A DNA stretch of 64,000 nucleotides from Cellulomonas soli (GTDB taxonomy: Bacteria; Actinomycetota; Actinomycetes; Actinomycetales; Cellulomonadaceae). The DNA lies in NCBI RefSeq assembly GCF_013409305.1, contig NZ_JACBZJ010000001.1, positions 372,001-436,000 of the forward strand, given 5' to 3'. The notes under the pieces are model-generated. The model made no database searches, was not told the origin of the DNA, and saw only the letters and a list, made by a program, of their open reading frames with translations. A program made the position numbers and the translations under genes. Below, piece by piece: positions 33,944 to 43,290 of the stretch (its first letter is position 1; each line of letters starts with the position of its first letter).

Positions 33944-36126
33944 CGTGCCTCCAGGAGCTCGCCGGCCTCGGCCGGACCGACCGGGACCGGCCGGTCCCAG
34001 CGGGTGACGTCGACCGCGCACACCTTGAACTCCGGCATGCCGGAGACGGGGTCGGTCGCATCGGTCGTCAGACGGTTCGCACTGCCCGGGCCTGCCCAGT
34101 GGAACGGCAGGAAGACGGTGTCCGGCCGGACCACGTCGGTGACCCGTGCGGGCGCGAACCCCTGGCCCCGGCCCGTGGTCAGCCGCACCGTGTCCCCGTC
34201 GCCCACACCGAGCAGGTCGGCGAGCAGCGGATGGATCTCGACGTACGGACCCGGGCTGGTCCGCACCAGGTCGGGCACCCGCCGGGTCTGCGCACCGGAC
34301 TGGTAGTGCGCGAGCACCCGACCGGTGACCAGCCACACCGGTGCGTCCGGCCGCAGGTCGTCGCTCGGGCCGCGGTGGTCGACCGGCACGAGCTGGGCCA
34401 GGCCGTCGGGGTGGCCGAAGCGGTCGAGGAACAGCCGGGGCGTGCCGGGGTGCGCAGCGCCGTCGGGCACGGCCGGGCACGGCCAGAACAGGTCCGGCTC
34501 GGCGTCGAGCCGGGCGTGGCTCAGCCCCGAGTAGTCGGCCCGCCCGCCCGCCGAGGCACGCGCCAGCTCGTCGAAGACGACCGCGGGATCGGTCGGGAAC
34601 GGCACGCTCGAGCCCAGCCGGGCCGCCAGGTCGGCGAGCACGTCGAGCTCGCTGCGCACGCCCGGCGGCGGGGCCAGCAGGCGCCTGCGGCGGATCACGC
34701 GCCCCTCGAGCGAGGTCATCGTGCCCTCCTCCTCGGCCCACTGGGTCACCGGCAGCACGACGTCGGCGAGCAGCGCGGTCTCCGAGGGCAGGAAGTCGCA
34801 CACCACGAGCAGGTCGAGCGCGGCGAGCCGGTCCCGGACCCGGTCCGCGTCCGGTGCGCTGACCAGCAGGTTCGACCCGTGCACGAGCAGCGCGCGCGGC
34901 CCGTCGGCCGTGCCGAGCCGGTGCAGCAGCTCGACGGCCGGCACCCCGGAGCGCGGCAACGACGCGGGGTCCACACCCCACACGCCGGCGACGTGCGCGC
35001 GGGCGGCCTCGTCCTCGATCGACCGGTAGCCGGGCAGCTGGTCGGACTTCTGCCCGTGCTCACGACCGCCCTGGCCGTTGCCCTGCCCGGTGATCGCGCC
35101 GTAGCCCGAGCCGACGCGCCCCGGGAGCCCGAGCAGCAGCGACAGCGTGATCGCCGCGGTGACGGTGTCGGTGCCCTGCGTGCTCTGCTCGACGCCCCGG
35201 CCCGTGAGCACGTAGGCGCCGGCACCGCCGTGCACGGGTGAGGCCGCCGCGAGCAGGTGGGCCACCTGCCGAAGCGTGGCCACCGGGACGCCCGTGACCT
35301 GCTCGGTGCGCTCGGGCCACCACGAGGCGAGCGAGCGGCGCACGTCGTCGAGCCCGCTCGTGCGCCGGGCGAGGTAGTCGGCGTCGGCCAACCCGTCGGC
35401 CAGCACCAGGTGCGCCAGGCCGAGCAGCAGCGCGAGGTCGGTGCCCGGCACGGGCTGCACGTGCACCCCGCCGCCCTCGTGCGTGAGGTCGGCCGTCGCG
35501 GACCGTCGCGGGTCCACCACGACGAGCCCGCCGGCCGCGCGCACCCCCGCGAGGTGCTGCACGGCCGGCGGCATCGTCTCGGCCAGGTTGGAGCCCAGCA
35601 GCAGCACGGCCCCCGCCCCGCCGAGGTCGGCCAGCGGGAACGGCAGCCCGCGGTCGACGCCGAGCGACCGGTTCGCGGCCGCGGCCGCGCTCGACATGCA
35701 GAACCGGCCGTTGTAGTCGATGAACGGCGTGCGCAGCACGGTGCGGGCGAACTTGCCCAGCGCGTACGCCTTCTCGTTGGTCAGGCCGCCGCCGCCGAAC
35801 ACCGCGACCGACCCGGCGCCGTGAGCCGCCTGCAGCGCGGCCAGCCGGTCCGCCACCAGCGCGAGCGCCTCGTCCCACGTGGCGGGCACGAGCGTGCCGT
35901 GCGCGTCCCGGACCAGCGGCGTGGTGAGCCGGTCCGGGGCGCGCAGCAGCGTGGGGCTCGTCCAGCCCTTCTGGCACATCCCGCCCCGGTTGGTCGGGAA
36001 CTGCCGGCCGGTGACGGTGACCCCCGTCGGGCCCTCCTCGCTCGCGGTGAGCGTCTGGGCGCACTGCAGCGCGCAGTACGGGCAGTGCGTGTCGGCCGTC
36101 CGGGCGCTCGCTGCGGTGGGCGGCAC
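33940..36126 (-). CDS. nasA: assimilatory nitrate reductase catalytic subunit
   Basis: 728 residues. N-terminal [4Fe-4S] ligands HCPYCALQC and later GGMCQKG. Molybdopterin-binding regions include FIDYNGRFCMSSAAAAANRSLG, VLLLGSNLAETMPP, GQGNGQGGREHGQKSDQLPG and a C-terminal MopB tail LVTGRVLAHYQSGAQTRRVPDL split in two. There is no signal peptide, so the enzyme is cytoplasmic, as for NAS-type enzymes. It reduces nitrate to nitrite for NirBD. It starts 3 bp after narK and overlaps the reductase gene, so the three genes are one operon. Confidence 0.93.
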   Translation of the reverse strand: MPPTAASARTADTHCPYCALQCAQTLTASEEGPTGVTVTGRQFPTNRGGMCQKGWTSPTLLRAPDRLTTPLVRDAHGTLVPATWDEALALVADRLAALQAAHGAGSVAVFGGGGLTNEKAYALGKFARTVLRTPFIDYNGRFCMSSAAAAANRSLGVDRGLPFPLADLGGAGAVLLLGSNLAETMPPAVQHLAGVRAAGGLVVVDPRRSATADLTHEGGGVHVQPVPGTDLALLLGLAHLVLADGLADADYLARRTSGLDDVRRSLASWWPERTEQVTGVPVATLRQVAHLLAAASPVHGGAGAYVLTGRGVEQSTQGTDTVTAAITLSLLLGLPGRVGSGYGAITGQGNGQGGREHGQKSDQLPGYRSIEDEAARAHVAGVWGVDPASLPRSGVPAVELLHRLGTADGPRALLVHGSNLLVSAPDADRVRDRLAALDLLVVCDFLPSETALLADVVLPVTQWAEEEGTMTSLEGRVIRRRRLLAPPPGVRSELDVLADLAARLGSSVPFPTDPAVVFDELARASAGGRADYSGLSHARLDAEPDLFWPCPAVPDGAAHPGTPRLFLDRFGHPDGLAQLVPVDHRGPSDDLRPDAPVWLVTGRVLAHYQSGAQTRRVPDLVRTSPGPYVEIHPLLADLLGVGDGDTVRLTTGRGQGFAPARVTDVVRPDTVFLPFHWAGPGSANRLTTDATDPVSGMPEFKVCAVDVTRWDRPVPVGPAEAGELLEAR

Positions 36127-36129
36127 GGC

Positions 36130-37560
36130 TCAGATCACCGTGGTCCCGAAGGCCGAGCCGCGCCGCTGGTACACGGCCCACGTCGTGGTCGCCATCACCA
36201 CGTACAGGCCGACGATCACCCACAGCGCGGCCTGGATGTTCCCCGTCAGGGACGTGGACACCGCGAACCCGCGCGGGATGAGGAACCCGCCGAACGCCCC
36301 GACCGCACCGGCGATGCCCAGGCAGCCCGCCGCCGCCTTGCCCCGTGCGGCCAGGTCCGTGGCGTCGACCGCGCCGAACCGGAAGACCGCGGGGATCATC
36401 CGGTAGACCGAGCCGTTCCCGGCGCCCGTCGCCACGAACAGGACCAGGAACGAGGCCAGGAACGGTCCGAACGCGTGCGCCCGCAGCGCGAAGATCGCAC
36501 CCACCGTGCCGGTGGCCATGACCGCGAACGCCACGATCGTCACCCGCGTGCCGCCCCACCGGTCGGCGAGCATCCCGCCGAGCGGCCGTGCGACCGAGCC
36601 GACGAGTGCGCCCAGGAACGCGATCGACATCGTCACCTCGGGGAACTGCCCCTTGAGCAGCGTCGGGAACGCCCCGGAGAACCCGATGAACGAGCCGAAC
36701 GTGCCGATGTAGACGAACGAGATGATCCAGGTGTGCCGGCGACGCGCGGCCGCGCCGTAGGCCCGCGGGTCGGCCTTCGCGTTCGACAGGTTGTCCATCG
36801 CACGCCACGCGAGCACCGCGGCGAGGATCGCCAGCGGCACGAACATCAGCCCGGCCCGCTCGAGCTGCAGCCCGGCACCCGCGACGATCACGATCGGCAC
36901 CGTGAACTGCACCGCGGCCGTGCCCAGGTTGCCGCCCGCCGCGTTGAGGCCCAGCGCGCGACCCTTCTCCCGCTCGGGGTAGAAGAACGAGATGTTCGCC
37001 ATCGACGAGGCGAAGTTGCCGCCGCCGACGCCCGCGAGCGCCGCGACGCACAGCAGCGTGCCGAACGAGGTCGTCGGGTCCTGCACCGCCCAGGCGAGGG
37101 CGAGCGTGGGCAGCAGGAGCAGCAGCGCGGAGACCACCGTCCAGTTGCGCCCGCCGAACAGCGGGACCGCGAACGTGTACGGGATGCGCAGCGTGGCGCC
37201 CACCAGGCTCGGCACGGCGATCAGCCAGAACATCTGGTCGACCGTCAGGTCGAAGCCCGCGGCGGGCAGCTGCGGCACGACGATGCTCCACAGGGCCCAC
37301 ACGGCGAAGCCGAGGAACTCGGCGAAGACCGACAGGCCGAGGTTGCGGCGCGCGATCGCCCGCCCCGTCGACGCCCACTGCGCGTCGTCCTCGGGGTTCC
37401 AGCCGTCGATCCAGCGACCGGGGCGGAACGTGAGCGCCGCACCGGTCGCGGGGACGAGCGGGACGCCGGTGGTGGGGGTGGGGGCCGTGGTGGCAGGGGT
37501 CGGATCGGGCAGGACGGTGGGCGCCTGGTCGGCGGCCGGGGTCACGAGCGGTGTCGCCAT
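36130..37560 (-). CDS. narK: NarK-type nitrate/nitrite transporter
   Basis: 476 residues. A Pro/Thr-rich cytoplasmic N-terminus (TPATTAPTPTT) is followed by about 12 membrane segments of the NNP branch of the MFS. Signatures include the nitrate motifs AALAGVGGGNFASSMANIS and FVATGAGNGSVYRMIPAVF and the substrate arginine region LRIPYTFAVPLFGGRNW. First gene of narK-nasA-reductase. The upstream 206-bp region, shared with ppk2, has one GAAAC-like half-site but no full GlnR box. Confidence 0.92.
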   Translation of the reverse strand: MATPLVTPAADQAPTVLPDPTPATTAPTPTTGVPLVPATGAALTFRPGRWIDGWNPEDDAQWASTGRAIARRNLGLSVFAEFLGFAVWALWSIVVPQLPAAGFDLTVDQMFWLIAVPSLVGATLRIPYTFAVPLFGGRNWTVVSALLLLLPTLALAWAVQDPTTSFGTLLCVAALAGVGGGNFASSMANISFFYPEREKGRALGLNAAGGNLGTAAVQFTVPIVIVAGAGLQLERAGLMFVPLAILAAVLAWRAMDNLSNAKADPRAYGAAARRRHTWIISFVYIGTFGSFIGFSGAFPTLLKGQFPEVTMSIAFLGALVGSVARPLGGMLADRWGGTRVTIVAFAVMATGTVGAIFALRAHAFGPFLASFLVLFVATGAGNGSVYRMIPAVFRFGAVDATDLAARGKAAAGCLGIAGAVGAFGGFLIPRGFAVSTSLTGNIQAALWVIVGLYVVMATTTWAVYQRRGSAFGTTVI

Positions 37561-37766
37561 GGAAGACCTCCGGGAGGACTGTGGGGGTGCCTCGAACAGT
37601 CCCCGACGCTAGGAACCGGATGTTTCCGCCGCCGGTGCGCATCCGTTGCGCCCGCGGAACTTCCTGCGCACGCGACGTGACCCGCCGGTGTGAGGTCGAC
37701 GGCCGCCCGGCACCCTCCGCCGCCGCGTCCGTGCACGTGGCCCCTGGTCGGAGGTAGCGTCCGAGC

Positions 37767-38600
37767 ATGGCGAAGCGGTCGAAGAGCCCGAAGATCTCCG
37801 ACGACGTGTACGAGGCCGAGCTGTTCCGGCTGCAGTCCGAGCTGGTGCGCCTGCAGCAGTGGACGCGCGCCACCGGCGCCCGGGTGGTCGTGATCTTCGA
37901 GGGGCGTGACGCGGCCGGCAAGGGCGGCACGATCAAGCGGATCACCGAGTACCTCTCGCCGCGCATCGTGCGCATCGCCGCGCTGCCGACGCCGACCGAG
38001 CGCGAGAAGTCCCAGTGGTACTTCCAGCGGTACATCGCGCACCTGCCCGCGGCCGGCGAGATCGTCCTGTTCGACCGCTCCTGGTACAACCGGGCCGGCG
38101 TCGAGAAGGTCATGGGGTACTGCACCCCGGCCGAGCACGCCCGGTTCCTGCGCCAGACGCCGATCTTCGAGCAGATGCTCCTCGACGACGGGATCCTGCT
38201 GCGCAAGTACTGGTTCTCGGTGTCCGACGACGAGCAGCTGCGCCGGTTCCGCTCGCGCCTGCACGACCCCGTCCGGCAGTGGAAGCTGAGCCCGATCGAC
38301 CTGGAGTCGATCAACCGGTGGGAGGACTACTCGCGGGCCAAGGACGAGATGATGGTGCACACCGACGTGCCCACCAGCCCGTGGTTCGTGGTCGAGTCCG
38401 ACATCAAGAAGAACGCACGGCTCAACATGATCGCGCACCTGCTCTCGACGATCCCGTACACGGCCGTGCCGCACGAGAAGGTGAAGCTCCCGGACCGGCC
38501 CGCCGGGTCGAGCGGGTACGAGCGGCCACCGCGCGAGCTGTCCACCTACGTGCCCAACCACGTCGCCACCCTCCTGGGTGACCCCGAGAAGGACGTGTGA
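37767..38600 (+). CDS. ppk2: polyphosphate kinase 2 family protein
   Basis: 277 residues. PPK2 motifs: Walker A EGRDAAGKGGTIKRITEYL, the lid Arg region RIAALPTPTEREKSQWYFQR, and Walker B ILFDRSWYNRAGVEKVMGYC in essence (DRSWYNRAGVE). Class I length, one domain. It uses polyphosphate to phosphorylate nucleoside mono- or diphosphates. It overlaps nhaA by 4 bp (GTGA), so both proteins probably come from one transcript. Confidence 0.93.
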   Translation: MAKRSKSPKISDDVYEAELFRLQSELVRLQQWTRATGARVVVIFEGRDAAGKGGTIKRITEYLSPRIVRIAALPTPTEREKSQWYFQRYIAHLPAAGEIVLFDRSWYNRAGVEKVMGYCTPAEHARFLRQTPIFEQMLLDDGILLRKYWFSVSDDEQLRRFRSRLHDPVRQWKLSPIDLESINRWEDYSRAKDEMMVHTDVPTSPWFVVESDIKKNARLNMIAHLLSTIPYTAVPHEKVKLPDRPAGSSGYERPPRELSTYVPNHVATLLGDPEKDV

Positions 38601-39973
38601 CGGCGGCGCCCTCACCGGGACCCGCGCTGCGGGTGCGCGTCCCGTCCATCACACCCTCGGTGCGCGCGTTCCTGGCCACCGAGGCCGGCAGCGCGATGGT
38701 GCTGCTCGCCGCGACGGTCGTCGCGCTGGTCTGGGCCAACTCCCCGTGGTCGGACGCGTACACCGCCCTGTGGGAGACCTCCGCCGGGTTCCACGTCGGC
38801 ACGTTCGGCCTCGAGCTCGACCTGCAGCACTGGGTCAACGACGCCGCCATGGCCGTCTTCTTCGCGGTCGTCGGCCTGGAGATCAGCCGCGAGGCCACCA
38901 GCGGCGAGCTGCGGGACCGGCGCACGGTGGCCGTACCCGCGCTCGGAGCGCTCGGCGGCCTGCTCGTGCCCGTGCTCATCTACCTGGCGATCACCGCCGG
39001 CCAGGGCGACATCGCGCACGGCTGGGGCGTGGTCATGTCGACCGACACCGCGTTCCTCGTCGGCATCCTCGCCCTGTTCGGGCCCGCGTGCCCGGACCGC
39101 CTGCGGCTGTTCCTGCTCACGCTCGCGATCGTCGACGACATCGGCGCGATCACCGCGATGGCCGTCTTCTACACCGACTCCGTCGCCGTCGGCCCGCTCG
39201 TGCTCGCCGGGGTGGTCGTCGTCGCGATGCTGGTGATGCGCTGGCTGCGCGTGTGGCAGCTGACCCCGTACGTGCTGGCCGGCGCCGTCCTGTGGTTCGC
39301 GGTCCAGTCCTCCGGGGTGCACGCCACGCTGGCCGGCGTGCTCGTCGGACTGCTCGTCCCGGCGACCGTGCCGCAGCGCGAGCACGCCGAGGCGGTCCCC
39401 CGGTACGCCGACCACCTCGTCGAGGACACCACGGCCGAGCGCGAGCACGTGACCGAGCTGGCCGCGCGCGCCGCCGTGCCGACGGCCGACCGCCTGCAAC
39501 GGGCCCTGCACCCGTGGAGCGCGTTCGTCGTGGTCCCCCTCTTCGGGCTCGCCAACGCCGGGATCGCGCTCGACGCGGCCACGCTCGGCGACGCGTTCCG
39601 GTCCCGCCTGACCCTCGCGGTGGCCGTCGCCCTGGTGGTCGGCAACGCGGTGGGCATCACGGGCGCGGCCACGCTCGCGATCCGCTTCCGGCTCGGCGCG
39701 CTGCCCGGACGCGTCCGGTACGGGCACCTGCTCGGCGGCGCGGTGCTCGCGGGCATCGGGTTCACGATCTCGCTGTTCATCGCCGGGCTCGCCTTCGACG
39801 ACCCGACGCACCTCGCGCAGGCCAAGATCGGCATCCTGACGGGCTCGCTCGTCGCGGCGATCATCGGCTCGGTGCTGCTGCGCTGGCTCGGCGAGCGGCT
39901 GCCGCTGTGCTCCCCCGGCCTCGACGGACCGCCATCCGGCCTGCCGCCCCTGCCGTGGCGGGCCCCGGCCTGA
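38597..39973 (+). CDS. nhaA: Na+/H+ antiporter NhaA
   Basis: 458 residues from a GTG overlapping the ppk2 stop. NhaA family: QHWVNDAAMAVFFAVVGLEI, VMSTDTAFLVGILALFG and LTLAIVDDIGAITAMAVFY, where the paired Asp residues are the ion-binding site; IGFTISLFIAGLAF near the end. Eleven to twelve membrane segments. Exchanges internal Na+ for two external H+. The C-terminal 60 residues have a proline-rich tail (PSGLPPLPW). Confidence 0.93.
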   Translation: MTAAPSPGPALRVRVPSITPSVRAFLATEAGSAMVLLAATVVALVWANSPWSDAYTALWETSAGFHVGTFGLELDLQHWVNDAAMAVFFAVVGLEISREATSGELRDRRTVAVPALGALGGLLVPVLIYLAITAGQGDIAHGWGVVMSTDTAFLVGILALFGPACPDRLRLFLLTLAIVDDIGAITAMAVFYTDSVAVGPLVLAGVVVVAMLVMRWLRVWQLTPYVLAGAVLWFAVQSSGVHATLAGVLVGLLVPATVPQREHAEAVPRYADHLVEDTTAEREHVTELAARAAVPTADRLQRALHPWSAFVVVPLFGLANAGIALDAATLGDAFRSRLTLAVAVALVVGNAVGITGAATLAIRFRLGALPGRVRYGHLLGGAVLAGIGFTISLFIAGLAFDDPTHLAQAKIGILTGSLVAAIIGSVLLRWLGERLPLCSPGLDGPPSGLPPLPWRAPA

Positions 39974-39990
39974 GGAACGGGGGTGTCGGC

Positions 39991-40016
39991 GGGCACAGGC
40001 ACAATGCCGTGTGCCC
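39991..40016 (+). promoter_or_regulatory. hairpin spanning a start codon
   Basis: GGGCACA (39991-39997) can pair with TGTGCCC (40010-40016), which includes the GTG start at 40011 of the polymerase-like gene. That gene has no Shine-Dalgarno nearby. Possible translational control or a leaderless start. Confidence 0.35.
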
Positions 40017-41687
40017 TACCTGCTCGTGCTCGACGACCCCGCACGCCCGGGTGACGTCCTGCTGCAGGAGGCCGACGGCACCGGCCGACCCGGCGCGCGG
40101 CACGCAGTCCCCGCCGAGGACGTCCCGGCCGCGGTCGCCCGGCACGAGCAGGACGGTCCCCGCTGGGTGTGGGACGACACCGCCCGGCGGTACCCGCCGC
40201 TGCTCGCCGCCGGGGTCCGCGTCGACCGCTGCCACGACCTGCGGCTGTGCCACGCGATCCTGCGACGCAGCACCCTGACCGCCGGCTCGGCGCTCGCCCG
40301 GGCCGAGCCAGGGCCGTGGGACCAGCCACGCACCGAGCAGCCCGTGGCCGTCGAGGGCTCCCTGTTCGACACGCTGTTCGACGACCTGCCGGACACCGGC
40401 GCCGGCACGGCACCGGACCCCGTCGCCGAGCTGCGCGCCCAGCTCGACGCCGTCGCCGGATCGGACGCGCCCGGGCGCCTACGCCTGCTGCTCGCCGCGG
40501 AGTCGACCGGCGGGCTCATCGCCGCCGAGATGCAGCACGTCGGGATGCCCTGGAGCACGCAGGCGCACGACGCGCTGCTCACCACCCTGCTCGGGCCCCG
40601 GCCCGTCGGCGGCGGCAGACCCGCGCGGCTCGAGGAGCTGGCGTCCCAGGTCCGCGAGGCGCTCGGCCAGCCGACCTTGCACCTCGACTCCCAGCCCGAC
40701 CTGCTGCGCGGCCTGCGTGCCGCCGGGCTCGACGTCACCTCCACGCGCACCTGGGAGCTGCAGGGGCAGGACCACCCGGTCACGGCCCCGCTGCTCGCCT
40801 ACAAGAAGCTGTCCCGGCTGCTGAGCGCCAACGGCTGGGCGTGGATGGACACCTGGGTGCACGAGGGCCGGTTCCACCCCGACTACGTGGTCGGCGGCGT
40901 CGTCACCGGACGGTGGGCCACCAGCGGGGGCGGGGCGCTCCAGCTGCCCGCCGCCGTGCGCGGGGCCGTCCGCGCCGACCCGGGGTGGCGGCTGGTCGTC
41001 GCGGACGCCGCCCAGCTCGAGCCCCGCGTGCTCGCGGCAATGTCCGGCGACGACCAGATGGCCGCCGCCGCACGGCACACCGACCTCTACGAGGGGGTCG
41101 TCGACGCCGGGATCGTCGCGACCCGCAAGGAGGCCAAGTACGCCATGCTCGGCGCGATCTACGGCGCCACCACGGGAGCGTCCGCCGTGCTCATGCCGCG
41201 GCTGACCACGGCCTACCCGCGAGCCGTCGCCCTCGTCGAGCACGCGGCCCGCGCGGGCGAACGCGGGGAGCAGGTCAGCACGTGGCTCGGCCGCAGCTCC
41301 CCGCCTCCGGGAGAGGCCTGGCAGGCCCGCCGTCGCGCGGCGGCCACGGAGGGAGCCGCGACCGAGGACGCCGCGCTCGCCCGCCGGCAAGGGCGTGACT
41401 GGGGGCGCTTCACCCGCAACTTCGTCGTGCAGGGCACCGCAGCGGAATGGGCGCTGTGCTGGATGGCGGCGCTGCGACGTCGACTCCGGGACGTCGCCGG
41501 GCAACCCCACCTGGTGTTCTTCCTGCACGACGAGGTCATGGTCCACACGCCCGCCGACGTCGCGGACGAGGTCGCGCAGGCGGTCCGGGACGCGGCCGTC
41601 GAGGCCGGTCGGCTGCTCTTCGGCGACACGCCCGTCGAGTTCGCGCTGCAGGTCGCGATCGTCGACTCCTACGACCAGGCCAAGTAG
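40011..41687 (+). CDS. bifunctional 3'-5' exonuclease / family A DNA polymerase-like protein
   Basis: 558 residues from a GTG. The C-terminal half has family A polymerase motifs: A, RLVVADAAQLEPRVLAAMSGD; B, RKEAKYAMLGAIYGATTG; C, FFLHDEVMVHTP. The N-terminal 200 residues correspond to the exonuclease-like domain of this actinobacteria-specific group, but I cannot find a clear DEDD set. Much shorter than PolA (no 5' nuclease). In other actinomycetes it exists alongside PolA; role in repair is presumed. Confidence 0.85.
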   Translation: MPYLLVLDDPARPGDVLLQEADGTGRPGARHAVPAEDVPAAVARHEQDGPRWVWDDTARRYPPLLAAGVRVDRCHDLRLCHAILRRSTLTAGSALARAEPGPWDQPRTEQPVAVEGSLFDTLFDDLPDTGAGTAPDPVAELRAQLDAVAGSDAPGRLRLLLAAESTGGLIAAEMQHVGMPWSTQAHDALLTTLLGPRPVGGGRPARLEELASQVREALGQPTLHLDSQPDLLRGLRAAGLDVTSTRTWELQGQDHPVTAPLLAYKKLSRLLSANGWAWMDTWVHEGRFHPDYVVGGVVTGRWATSGGGALQLPAAVRGAVRADPGWRLVVADAAQLEPRVLAAMSGDDQMAAAARHTDLYEGVVDAGIVATRKEAKYAMLGAIYGATTGASAVLMPRLTTAYPRAVALVEHAARAGERGEQVSTWLGRSSPPPGEAWQARRRAAATEGAATEDAALARRQGRDWGRFTRNFVVQGTAAEWALCWMAALRRRLRDVAGQPHLVFFLHDEVMVHTPADVADEVAQAVRDAAVEAGRLLFGDTPVEFALQVAIVDSYDQAK

Positions 41688-41732
41688 CAGGCCCCCGGAC
41701 CCGGGCGTCCGAACCGGGCGCCCCAGCCGGGC

Positions 41733-42611
41733 TCAGACCGCCGGGTCGTGCGCGCCGAAGGTGCTCAGGCGCAGCCGCCGGGCATCGGTCGCGAGCACCT
41801 CGTCGGTCACCGCGAGCAGCGAGTCGACCGTGTCCGCACCAGCACGGACGAACCGACCGGACCACGCGTCGAGCTCGCCGTCACCGAACGCCCGCACCAG
41901 CTCGGCGACGTCCTCGACCGACGTCCAGGCCGTGCGATCGTCGTGCACGGGCATCCCGGCGGTCATGTCGGTCGCCACGACCCCCGGCGCCAGGTCGAGC
42001 GTCCGGATGCCCCGGTCGCGGTACTGGGCGTCGATCGCGGTGGTCAGCCTGGCGAGCGCACCCTTGCTGATGCCGTACCCCGTGTAGGTGCCCATGGCAC
42101 GGTGACCCGCACCCGAGTTGAGGTCGAGCACGCGCCCGCCACCACGCGCGAGCATGCCGGGCAGCACGGCGTGCGTGACGAGCATCGGTCCGCGCACGTT
42201 CGTCTCGACGACCCGCCACATGTCCTCGACGTCGTCGGCGACGAAGTCCGTCTCGGCCCGTTCGATGACCCCGGCGTTGTTGACCAGCAGGCCGATCCCG
42301 CCGAGACCCGCGAACGCGGCCTCCACCCGGGCGACCGCAGACCTCACCGCAGCGGCGTCGACCAGGTCGGCCGTCGCGACGACCGCCGTCGCCCCCAGCT
42401 CGGCGACCTGCGCGGCCACGGCGTCCAGGTGGGCCCGGGTCCGACCGACGAGCGCCACCGCGTAGCCGGCGCGGGCCAGCCCCAGCGCGATCCCCCGACC
42501 GATGCCCCGGCCGGCGCCGGTGACCAGCGCGGTCCGAGGGACGGGCTGCGGGACGGGGATCTGCCCTGGTCCTGGCCCCGGGGCAGAGGACGGGGGCTGC
42601 GGTGCGCTCAT
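41733..42611 (-). CDS. short-chain dehydrogenase/reductase
   Basis: 292 residues from ATG at 42611 (chosen because it overlaps the upstream DsbA-like stop; another ATG at 42629 lies inside that gene). SDR motifs: cofactor loop VTGAGRGIGRG, LLVNNAG, catalytic Ser in LDLNSGAGHRA, and Tyr/Lys in YTGYGISKGA. A Pro/Gly-rich leader precedes the fold. Substrate unknown. Confidence 0.9.
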   Translation of the reverse strand: MSAPQPPSSAPGPGPGQIPVPQPVPRTALVTGAGRGIGRGIALGLARAGYAVALVGRTRAHLDAVAAQVAELGATAVVATADLVDAAAVRSAVARVEAAFAGLGGIGLLVNNAGVIERAETDFVADDVEDMWRVVETNVRGPMLVTHAVLPGMLARGGGRVLDLNSGAGHRAMGTYTGYGISKGALARLTTAIDAQYRDRGIRTLDLAPGVVATDMTAGMPVHDDRTAWTSVEDVAELVRAFGDGELDAWSGRFVRAGADTVDSLLAVTDEVLATDARRLRLSTFGAHDPAV

Positions 42612-43273
42612 CCGTCCATCGTGCCGCACGCGTCGCCGACCACGGTCGGCGGGCGGTGCGTCTCGAGCATGACCGGCACGGGGCCTGCGTCCACCGGCAG
42701 GGCTTCGGGCACCGCACGACCCGAAGCCGTCGATCCCCGCCCGGCGGGGTCGGCCCCTGCGAGCGCGTCACGAACCGCTGCACGCAACGTCGCCAGGTCG
42801 ACGGCCCCCTGCAGGTGCCGGTGGCCGACGACCACGGTCGGGGTGGCCCGCACGCCGATGGCCAGCCCTGCGAGGTAGTCCGCCTCGACCGCAGGGGCGT
42901 GCCGCTGCGCGCCGTCACCGGCGACCTCGTCCGGGTCGAGCCCGAGGGCGACCGCGTGCGCGCGCAGGTCCGGGTCGGTCAGGCGGGCCTGGTGCGCGAA
43001 CAGCCGGTCGTGCATCGCCCAGAACCGGCCGTGCACGGCGGCGGCCTCGACGGCCAGGGCGGCGGTCAGCGCGTGCGGGTGCACCTCGAACAGCGGGAAG
43101 TGCCGCCAGACCAGGCGGACCTGGCCGTCCGACGACTCCACGAGCTCGCGCAGCACGGGCGCCGCCGCCCGGCAGAACGGGCACTCGAGGTCGCCGAACT
43201 CCACGACGGTCACCGGCGCGCCGGGGTCTCCGTACACGTGCCGGTCGGGGACGACGACCTCGGGTGCGCTCAT
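42608..43273 (-). CDS. DsbA-family thiol oxidoreductase
   Basis: 221 residues. Thioredoxin fold with helical insertion: VVEFGDLECPFCRAAAPVL (C-x2-C active site), WRHFPLFEVHPHA and the cis-Pro loop GVRATPTVVVG. Resembles the NhaA/Vkor-linked DsbA-like proteins (PF13462/PF01323). There is no signal peptide, so it probably acts in the cytoplasm. The stop overlaps the SDR start. NhaA-DsbA fusions are known in other actinobacteria, so its position 2.6 kb from nhaA may be meaningful. Confidence 0.88.
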   Translation of the reverse strand: MSAPEVVVPDRHVYGDPGAPVTVVEFGDLECPFCRAAAPVLRELVESSDGQVRLVWRHFPLFEVHPHALTAALAVEAAAVHGRFWAMHDRLFAHQARLTDPDLRAHAVALGLDPDEVAGDGAQRHAPAVEADYLAGLAIGVRATPTVVVGHRHLQGAVDLATLRAAVRDALAGADPAGRGSTASGRAVPEALPVDAGPVPVMLETHRPPTVVGDACGTMDG

Positions 43274-43290
43274 GCGCCCAGCATGCCCGC

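Noticed and set aside
37561..37766. GlnR box upstream of narK
   Set aside because: Only one GAAAC half-site (37622-37626 on the opposite strand); the 11- and 22-bp partners do not match.
41688..41732. Terminator between the polymerase-like and SDR genes
   Set aside because: Only a weak 5-bp stem (CGGAC/GTCCG) is present.
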